Below, one piece after another: positions 7,644 through 13,667 of a DNA stretch of 13,667 nucleotides. The stretch is from an uncultured Bacteroides sp. (GTDB taxonomy: Bacteria; Bacteroidota; Bacteroidia; Bacteroidales; Bacteroidaceae). The DNA lies in contig USSR01000111.1 in assembly GCA_900557355.1 (NCBI GenBank), positions 1 to 13,667 on the forward strand, in the 5' to 3' direction. The notes under the pieces were generated by a model. It worked only from the letters and a program-made list of their open reading frames with translations. It was not told the origin of the DNA and did no database searches. Within the stretch, counting starts at the first letter, position 1. Each line of letters begins with the position of its first letter. Position numbers and translations under genes: made by a program.

Positions 7644-10600
7644 TTAGAAATCAATCTGGATTCCAAAGCTATAAGTAGATGTCAAAGGATAAACTTCTGT
7701 ATCCCATCCTTCAGCATCGCTCAACTCCGGAGTGAATGAATTCGCCTTAAATGTCGTGAACGGACGGTCTGCCGTCAGTGAGAAACGGATACCCGGCAAT
7801 GTGTAATTTCCCATCTTGATATTACGCAAACTATAACCGAGAGTTATGTTCTGAATACGGAAGAAATCCGCACTTTCTACAAAATAAGAGTTCACTCTTT
7901 GGTCAGATACATTCCAGCCCTTTACCAATGCTGCAGCAGACGGATGCGAGTTAGTAGAACCCGGTCCGGTCCAACGATTCTCATACTGTGCTTTATCAAA
8001 GTTATAATTAGACTGTGCATAACGCAAAGCACGTTTACGGTTGTATATCTGTCCACCTGTTTGACCATACGTAGTCAATTCAAAATCCAGATTCTTCCAG
8101 TTCAAACCAAGATTAATGCCGTATGTAAAATTAGGTATGTAAGAGCCAAGTACTTGGCGGTCATCACCATCAATCACGTTATCACCGTTTACATCTTCAT
8201 ACTTGAAGTCACCCGGTACAAGATTGTTGGCTACGGCAATCGGATCTTCCGCACATTCTTCCAAAGTCTGATAAACTCCTACAACCTTATATCCATAGTA
8301 TGAATTCATTTCTTTGCCTACCATATTAATGGTCTTTCCTCCCTTGATAGAGCTCAATCCTCCAAGGTCTTTCACCTTATTCTTCAAATATGAAAGGTTC
8401 ACTCCCAAATTATACTTGAAGTCTCTTCCGATATTATCATTCCAGTTAAGTGATAAATCAAAACCCGAATTCAGAATCTTACCATAGTTTCCGGCAAGTA
8501 CGTCATTGCTGAACGGTAAACGCGGAGATATAACAGCTCTTTTTGTCAGGCGATAGAAATAGTCCAAATCTACATTCAAACGGTTCTTAAAAGTAGAGAA
8601 GTTCAAACCGACGTTTGTTTCATCTACCAGCTCCCACTTCAAATAACTGAAATAAGTTGTATTTTGATAGCCTGGGAAAGTAGAGTTTCCAAATACACCG
8701 GATGCAGAATTACCTGTGGTAATTGAAGCAAAACCGTCACTTGCAGCTACGTGGTCATTACCCAAACGTCCCCAGCTGGCACGCAGTTTCAGGTAATCGA
8801 AGAACTTTTGATCTTTCATAAAATCTTCTTCACTGATAACCCATGCAGCACCAACGGATGGGAAATATCCCCAATGTTCCTGATATTTGGAAGAACCGTC
8901 CGCACGCATAGTGAATGTCAACAGATATTTCCCTGCATAGTCATAACTTAAACGGGTGAAATAAGACTGACCGCGATAGCAGTAACCATCATCTCCAAGA
9001 GTTACACCTTCAGCATTTCCCTGACTCAAATAAAGCCATTCGTCCTTTCCTTCTGGTACATTATTAGCTTTTCCCCACATATATCTGTACTGTTGTTGCC
9101 GCATAGAGTAACCCAACATGGCTCCAAAGTTATGTTTTCCCCACTGATTATTATAGGTCAATATATTATCCCAAATGTAATTGTAATAGTTCGTATCTTT
9201 CTTTGTCAATTCTGAAACGGCCTGTTGTTGCCAGCTACTTACATAGTAGGGAGCTATATATTCACGACCACGAATGGCTGAATAATCATAACTATAACTC
9301 GTTCTGAAATTTAACTTCTCCGGCAAGAGTTGGAACTGTGCATAGAAGTTAGTCAATACCTGATAGTTCTCATTTTGTGAATCATAATAGTTGGCTGTTG
9401 CCACAGGATTGTAGAAGTTAGCAGTGAAACCAACTGCATCAGGTGATGCATACTTGTCGGGGAAAGTATTGTCATTTGCCGGATCATAAACCGGATAAAT
9501 GCCCGGAGCATTAAATGCCTGCTGCCAAGCTTTATTTTGTGGCAACACTTGGGTAGAGTTACTAAATACACCATTGAAACCGACCTTCAGCCAGTTGGTT
9601 GCTTCATAATCGAGTGCTGCACGGAAATTGAGACGTTTATAGTTATTCTCTACATCCATTACACCATCCTGATACAAATAACTCATACCTACGGAATAAG
9701 TGCTTTTCTCTGTTCCACCACTAATTCCCAAACTGTGGTTAGTGATAAGCGCACTCCGCAGTAACTCCTTATACCAGTCTGTGTCTGAATCGAATTTCCA
9801 GTTATGAAAATCCGGATCGGAATAGTCACCGCCGAATTTATCAATAGAGGCCTTCATGGTAGATACATATGCATCATAATTAGCTTCGAGAAGCATAGTA
9901 GAATACTCTTGAGAGTTAGCCATTTCTAAAACGTTTGTAGCTTTCTGTACACCTATATATCCGTTATAGGTAATTTTAGCTTTCTGATTACGTTGGCCTT
10001 TTTTGGTAGTGATAATAACAACACCATTAGCGGCACGCACACCATAAATGGCAGCAGCCGAAGCATCCTTCAACACGGACATATCCTGAATGTCATTACT
10101 ATTGAGGAAATTGATATCATCATAGAACATACCGTCTACAACATAAAGAGGCGAACTGTTGGAAAATGATCCTTTACCACGAATAGCTACCTTCGGCCCT
10201 TCTCCCGGAGTACCGCTATTGGTAACGTTTACTCCGGCCACTTTCCCTTGCATAGCAGCCATAGGTGAAGAGGCGGGAGTAGAAAGTAACGCTTCCCCCT
10301 TGACTACCGTAATGGGAGAAGTCAAGTCCTTGGCTTTGGCTGAACCGTAACCGATCACGACCACTTCTTCCAGCTTCTGAACATCATCTTTTAATTGAAC
10401 ATTGATTACATTCTTCCCTTTTACAGCAATTTCTTGAGGTATCATTCCTATATAAGAGAAGGTAATAATAGCATCTTCGGGAACGTTTTCCAAAGTATAG
10501 TTACCATTAAGGTCCGAGATAGTACCAGTATAGGTACCTTTTACATGAGCAGACGCACCAATGATCGGTTCACTAAAGGAATCAACAATAGTACCTCTGA

Positions 10601-10673
10601 TTGTTTTGTTTTGAGCAAGCAGTGTCTGTAAACACAACACTGCAACTACAAGAAAAGTAATCTTTCTCTTCAT
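7644..10673 (-). CDS. SusC/RagA family TonB-dependent outer-membrane glycan transporter
   Basis: A 1009-residue outer-membrane transporter that imports oligosaccharides using TonB energy. Residues 1-20 are a signal peptide (ITFLVVAVLCLQTLLA|QN). Residues about 24-97 are the carboxypeptidase-regulatory-like domain typical of SusC proteins (IRGTIVDSFSEPIIGASAHV...GNYTL). A TonB box and SusC signature follow (LEEVVVIGYG, 101-110). The plug domain spans about 112-225 and carries the family motifs PLYVVDG and DASAAAIYGVRAANGVVIIT. The remainder is a 22-strand-type beta-barrel ending in an aromatic residue (FGIQIDF), as outer-membrane barrels do. No N-terminal STN domain is present, so signalling through an anti-sigma factor is not expected. 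Control instead fits the divergent membrane regulator. It is the first gene of the operon, with an A-rich leader (TAAAAAAATG) and no strong Shine-Dalgarno site. Confidence 0.97.
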   Translation of the reverse strand: MKRKITFLVVAVLCLQTLLAQNKTIRGTIVDSFSEPIIGASAHVKGTYTGTISDLNGNYTLENVPEDAIITFSYIGMIPQEIAVKGKNVINVQLKDDVQKLEEVVVIGYGSAKAKDLTSPITVVKGEALLSTPASSPMAAMQGKVAGVNVTNSGTPGEGPKVAIRGKGSFSNSSPLYVVDGMFYDDINFLNSNDIQDMSVLKDASAAAIYGVRAANGVVIITTKKGQRNQKAKITYNGYIGVQKATNVLEMANSQEYSTMLLEANYDAYVSTMKASIDKFGGDYSDPDFHNWKFDSDTDWYKELLRSALITNHSLGISGGTEKSTYSVGMSYLYQDGVMDVENNYKRLNFRAALDYEATNWLKVGFNGVFSNSTQVLPQNKAWQQAFNAPGIYPVYDPANDNTFPDKYASPDAVGFTANFYNPVATANYYDSQNENYQVLTNFYAQFQLLPEKLNFRTSYSYDYSAIRGREYIAPYYVSSWQQQAVSELTKKDTNYYNYIWDNILTYNNQWGKHNFGAMLGYSMRQQQYRYMWGKANNVPEGKDEWLYLSQGNAEGVTLGDDGYCYRGQSYFTRLSYDYAGKYLLTFTMRADGSSKYQEHWGYFPSVGAAWVISEEDFMKDQKFFDYLKLRASWGRLGNDHVAASDGFASITTGNSASGVFGNSTFPGYQNTTYFSYLKWELVDETNVGLNFSTFKNRLNVDLDYFYRLTKRAVISPRLPFSNDVLAGNYGKILNSGFDLSLNWNDNIGRDFKYNLGVNLSYLKNKVKDLGGLSSIKGGKTINMVGKEMNSYYGYKVVGVYQTLEECAEDPIAVANNLVPGDFKYEDVNGDNVIDGDDRQVLGSYIPNFTYGINLGLNWKNLDFELTTYGQTGGQIYNRKRALRYAQSNYNFDKAQYENRWTGPGSTNSHPSAAALVKGWNVSDQRVNSYFVESADFFRIQNITLGYSLRNIKMGNYTLPGIRFSLTADRPFTTFKANSFTPELSDAEGWDTEVYPLTSTYSFGIQIDF

Positions 10674-10720
10674 TTTTTTACGTATTAGTTGATAATAAGG
10701 TTGCTAAAAAATCGATGCAA

Positions 10721-10752
10721 CAAAGGAATGGAGTTTTTAAAATTCTTGCAAA
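10721..10752 (-). promoter_or_regulatory. Candidate Bacteroides-type promoter for the susC operon
   Basis: On the minus strand, TTTG (10752-10749) is followed after 20 bp by TTCCTTTG (10728-10721). This matches the Bacteroides -33 TTTG and -7 TAnnTTTG consensus with one mismatch in the -7 box. Transcription would start near 10715, giving a leader of about 40 nt before the susC ATG. The imperfect -7 box is consistent with a promoter that needs an activator. No alternative of similar quality was found in the gap. Confidence 0.45.
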
Positions 10753-10792
10753 ATAACGCATACTACGCTACTACTTTTATGCTGTACAACAC

Positions 10793-10810
10793 TACGTTTT
10801 TAGTACGTTT
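10793..10810. promoter_or_regulatory. Candidate activator-binding site: TACGTTT direct repeat with 11-bp period
   Basis: TACGTTT occurs at 10793-10799 and again at 10804-10810, one helical turn apart. The pair lies about 40-58 bp upstream of the proposed -33 element of the susC promoter, a normal position for an activator operator. Related CTAC-containing copies occur at 10762-10774 (ACTACGCTACTAC), 20-30 bp nearer the promoter. An imperfect inverted pair (TGTACAA 10783-10789 / TTGTAGA 10816-10822) flanks it. Binding by the divergent regulator is inference only. Confidence 0.35.
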
Positions 10811-10850
10811 ATCGCTTGTAGACACTTATTTTGGCATGTTTTTTCGCTGA

Positions 10851-10884
10851 TTTGGGATTTTTTAATTATTTGATATTATATTTG
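10851..10884 (+). promoter_or_regulatory. Candidate promoter of the divergent regulator gene
   Basis: TTTG at 10851-10854 is followed after 22 bp by TATATTTG at 10877-10884, an exact match to the Bacteroides -7 consensus TAnnTTTG. A start around 10890 would leave a leader of about 30 nt before the ATG at 10922. The region before the ATG has no clear Shine-Dalgarno sequence, only a purine run (GAGAGAG). The better consensus match than on the susC side suggests constitutive low-level expression of the regulator. Confidence 0.55.
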
Positions 10885-10921
10885 AAATTATTTTCCATCA
10901 CTATAATAGAGAGAGTATTCT

Positions 10922-13667
10922 ATGAGACGCACTGATTTTATCTATTTATTATTTATTTTCATAGGAGGATGTTTATCCCCAGTAATAAGTCATGCATCTA
11001 CATTTATGCCCATTGTGACCAACTATACAGCCAAAGACTACCAAGCGGGATTACAAAACTGGGCTTTAGCTCAAGGAAAGAACGGAGAGATGTACATTGG
11101 AAATAATACAGGACTATTATGTTTCGATGGCTATACGTGGAGTAAATATCAAATGCCCGGTAATCAGCTTGTGCGATCCATACTCATTGATGGTGACCGT
11201 ATTTATGTGGGAACATACGAGGATTTCGGCTATTTCAGCCGCAACTCTCTTGGTATACTTGAATACACTTCCTTATGGAGCCAACTCAAGAATATCGAAA
11301 CACACAATGATGAAATATGGAATATACTCAAAATAGGTGAATGCATTTATTTCCAATCATTCAGTTCTTGGTTTAAATATGACGGAAAGAAAGTAACCGC
11401 ACACTATAACTCTCAACATTTGCCATTGTATTTTCATAAAGCGCATGGACAAATCTATGTACAGATGGTCAACGGTGATTTTTATCTTCTGGAAAATGAT
11501 GAATATAAACTATTGATTAAACGTAAAGCATTAAAAGATGACTCTGTGGTTGCGGTCATTCCCACAGCAGGAGGAAAAATGATTCTATGTACCGAGTGGA
11601 ACGGACTTTTTGACTATGACGGAAAGACACTTTCTCCCCACCCTACCGCTATCGATCAGGAATTAAAAAGTCAGCAGATGAATCGTGCCGTAATGATTCC
11701 ATCAGATTCGACAATCGTACTCGGAACGATCCGTAATGGTATTTATGCCATTGACAAAGAAGGAAAAGAGAAGTGGCATTATGATATGGAAAATCGTTTA
11801 TATAACAATTCTGTATTACGGCTTTTCTGTGATCGGGATAATAATGTATGGGCGGCACTTGATATCGGCATTGCATTAATCCATACCGGTTCTCCCTATT
11901 CCATTCTGATACCTGACCGCAATTCACAGTCATTCGGAATGGTATATGGGGTCAATGCATTTAATAATAGTCTATATATTGCTACTAACCAGTCTGCCTG
12001 GTTGTACTCTTTTGCCGACCAAACAATTGTTCCTATCCAGGGTACCGAAGGACAGAACTGGCATATCAGTACATTTGATTCACAAATTCTGCTGGGAAAC
12101 AATTTCGGAACTAAAATTATAACGGGAACTGTAGCCAGTAACATCCCTGAAACAGAAACTAGTAGCACGTGTCTGCGCAAATGTATAATTAATGGGCAGG
12201 AAGTTCTCATTGAGTCGTCTTATTATAACCTCCGAGTCTATCGTAAATATAATGGTAAATGGAGTTTTTCTCATTCCATTGATGGCTTCTGGAATCCGGT
12301 ACGCCAGTTCGAGGTCGATCATAGTGGAAATATATGGGCTGCACATATGAGTCTCGGTATCTACAGGATAGAGCTTTCAAGGGATTTAAAAAAGGTGGAA
12401 AAGTGCACGTATATCAAATCATTGTCAGACGAAGAGAATAATGCAAGCCTAATGCATGTTATGAAGATACGTGGAAGAGTGGTATTGTCGGACAGCAAAA
12501 GAACGTATACTTATGATGATATTAACCAACGTATCATACCTTTCGTACAACTTAACTCCATTCTCAAAAATGGGATTAATATGGCTATACCGGTAGATGA
12601 TAACCTCTATTGGCTTACCGACTATCGTGGATACACCCTGATAAGATATGATAATGACAATTTCAGGATGGAACGCTTCATCCCTTCCTCTTTTTTCGGA
12701 CTTGAATGCAATGAAAACAATAATAATGTATATGTAAACAATAACATTACTTATTTCTGTCTCAACAATGGTATAGGGCGTTTGGATATGAATCTGAAAA
12801 AAGACACTTTGCTGCAAAGGAATTCTTTACTCATTAGAAAAGCTACTTCTTTGTCGCAGGATTATCAATTGCATCTAATGCCTGTATCTGCCAAAAAGAA
12901 AGACAACAAGAAAATATGGGGGGATATAACTTTCCATTTGTCTTATCCTAATTTTAACTGCGAACCGCTCCGTTTTTGCTATCATCTCACGGGAAGTAGC
13001 TTGGACCTGATGTCAGAATCAGCCGATCCGGTAGTCACATTTGGTAGCTTAGGGTATGGAGATTATCATTTTACGGCTTCAGTGAAAAATGTCGATGGTC
13101 AGGTACTTAGTTCCGTAGAATATTATTTCAATAAACCACGCCCATTTTATCTGTCCATATATGCTTGGATAATATATGTGCTTCTTGCGAGTGTAATAGT
13201 ATACTTCTACTCTCGTTGGCATGCTGCCAAAATGCTAAGAAAACGTAATAGGGAGTTTGAAAAAGAGAAAATGAAACAGGACTTCAAGATGTTGGAGCAG
13301 GAACATATCATTGCGCAACAACGCGAACAATTACTTGAAGCAGAATTACAGGTCAAAAGTAAGGAATTAGCCAGCCTGGCTCTCGATGCCGTAGTCCAGC
13401 GTAAAGCAGTTGAAAGCTTGAAAGAGGTTATGTCTGAACAAGAGCATAAAGGAATTATCAATCAACATGATATAGACACCATACTGAAGCAGATTAACGG
13501 AAACCTGAATGAGGAGGAATTCTGGGATATTTACCACAAGAATTTTGATATGATCCATAAGAATTTCTTCCGTAACCTGCGTAAACAATATCCCAGTCTC
13601 ACAGCCAGTGACTTGAGATTTTGTGCACTGTTACGGCTAAATCTATCGACCAAAGATATTGCGCAGT
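10922..13667 (+). CDS. Membrane-spanning SusR-like PUL regulator: beta-propeller sensor, Y_Y_Y domain, LuxR-like HTH (3' end outside window)
   Basis: The frame starting at ATG 10922 stays open for 915 codons to the window end. Residues 1-25 look like a signal sequence (FIYLLFIFIGGCLSPVISHA). A periplasmic propeller spans about 35-660, with Reg_prop-like blades such as NGEMYIGNNTGLLCFDG (54-70), RDNNVWAALDIGIALI (about 304-319) and SGNIWAAHMSLGIYRI (about 470-485). A Y_Y_Y-type beta-sandwich (about 675-738, ending VEYYFNKP) precedes one membrane helix (about 743-763). A charged coiled coil follows (about 766-840). The segment ITLTASDLRF-like LTASDLRFCALLRLNLSTKDIAQ (893-915) is the start of a LuxR/GerE-like helix-turn-helix, cut by the window edge. 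No histidine kinase or receiver domain lies between helix and HTH, so this is not a hybrid two-component system. The layout resembles SusR. It probably senses an oligosaccharide in the periplasm and activates the divergent susC operon. Confidence 0.9.
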   Translation, partial: MRRTDFIYLLFIFIGGCLSPVISHASTFMPIVTNYTAKDYQAGLQNWALAQGKNGEMYIGNNTGLLCFDGYTWSKYQMPGNQLVRSILIDGDRIYVGTYEDFGYFSRNSLGILEYTSLWSQLKNIETHNDEIWNILKIGECIYFQSFSSWFKYDGKKVTAHYNSQHLPLYFHKAHGQIYVQMVNGDFYLLENDEYKLLIKRKALKDDSVVAVIPTAGGKMILCTEWNGLFDYDGKTLSPHPTAIDQELKSQQMNRAVMIPSDSTIVLGTIRNGIYAIDKEGKEKWHYDMENRLYNNSVLRLFCDRDNNVWAALDIGIALIHTGSPYSILIPDRNSQSFGMVYGVNAFNNSLYIATNQSAWLYSFADQTIVPIQGTEGQNWHISTFDSQILLGNNFGTKIITGTVASNIPETETSSTCLRKCIINGQEVLIESSYYNLRVYRKYNGKWSFSHSIDGFWNPVRQFEVDHSGNIWAAHMSLGIYRIELSRDLKKVEKCTYIKSLSDEENNASLMHVMKIRGRVVLSDSKRTYTYDDINQRIIPFVQLNSILKNGINMAIPVDDNLYWLTDYRGYTLIRYDNDNFRMERFIPSSFFGLECNENNNNVYVNNNITYFCLNNGIGRLDMNLKKDTLLQRNSLLIRKATSLSQDYQLHLMPVSAKKKDNKKIWGDITFHLSYPNFNCEPLRFCYHLTGSSLDLMSESADPVVTFGSLGYGDYHFTASVKNVDGQVLSSVEYYFNKPRPFYLSIYAWIIYVLLASVIVYFYSRWHAAKMLRKRNREFEKEKMKQDFKMLEQEHIIAQQREQLLEAELQVKSKELASLALDAVVQRKAVESLKEVMSEQEHKGIINQHDIDTILKQINGNLNEEEFWDIYHKNFDMIHKNFFRNLRKQYPSLTASDLRFCALLRLNLSTKDIAQ

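Noticed and set aside
7080..10631. ORFs inside susD and susC (7080-7538, 7899-8303, 8751-8951, 9537-9764, 10159-10350, 10395-10631 plus; 9353-9574 minus)
   Set aside because: Shadow frames of two well-recognised genes, with no independent start signals or domains.
11649..13588. Minus-strand ORFs of 73-122 codons (11649-11933, 11896-12210, 12080-12346, 12449-12817, 13207-13461, 13367-13588) and the + strand ORF 11097-11336
   Set aside because: All fall inside the continuous + strand regulator frame from 10922, whose translation has propeller, Y_Y_Y, membrane and HTH features. The regulator has no stop within the window.
10922..13667. Hybrid two-component system (HTCS) annotation for the regulator
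   Set aside because: HTCS proteins carry HisKA, HATPase and receiver domains after the membrane helix. Here only about 125 residues of coiled coil and linker separate the helix from the HTH.
1..13667. CRISPR arrays, tRNA/rRNA genes, insertion sequences or integrase genes
   Set aside because: No regularly spaced repeats, tRNA-like segments, transposase motifs or terminal inverted repeats were seen. The window is filled by PUL genes with short gaps.

Overview
The window looks like a chromosomal segment of a gut-type Bacteroidales bacterium, most likely Bacteroides or a close relative. The grounds are a SusC/SusD pair, A-rich leaders without strong Shine-Dalgarno sites, promoters resembling the Bacteroides TTTG / TAnnTTTG consensus, and a SusR-like membrane regulator. 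It holds one nearly complete polysaccharide utilization locus (PUL). The species cannot be fixed from the sequence alone.

Layout. At the left edge (1-56, + strand) are the last 17 codons of a gene that looks like the C-terminus of another GH3 glycosidase. A 227-bp convergent gap follows, containing a perfect 14-bp inverted repeat that probably terminates the main operon. From 10673 down to 284, all on the minus strand, runs a tight five-gene operon with gaps of only 23 to 45 bp. In transcription order it encodes a SusC-type TonB-dependent transporter, a SusD-type glycan-binding lipoprotein, a four-domain GH43-fold protein (carboxypeptidase-regulatory-like + GH43 propeller + F5/8 type C + Fn3), a GH144-like lipoprotein and a GH3 beta-glucosidase. 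A 248-bp divergent intergenic region (10674-10921) carries candidate promoters for both directions and a direct repeat with 11-bp period that could be the activator site. On the + strand from 10922 to the window end is a large sensor/regulator (915 codons visible, no stop). It has a periplasmic beta-propeller, a Y_Y_Y domain, one membrane helix, a coiled coil and the start of a LuxR-like DNA-binding domain.

How the genes may work together. GH144 enzymes known to date act on beta-1,2-glucan (endo-hydrolysis or sophorose release), and some Bacteroides GH3 enzymes act on sophorose and other beta-1,2-gluco-oligosaccharides. The best reading is therefore a beta-1,2-glucan (osmoregulated periplasmic or cyclic glucan) PUL. 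SusC/SusD would import the glucan, GH144 would cut it to sophorose or short oligomers, GH3 would release glucose, and the divergent regulator would sense an oligosaccharide in the periplasm and switch on the operon. The GH43-fold protein does not fit plain beta-1,2-glucan, because GH43 enzymes usually cleave arabinose, xylose or galactose linkages. Its catalytic triad looks intact, so it is the most interesting unknown here.
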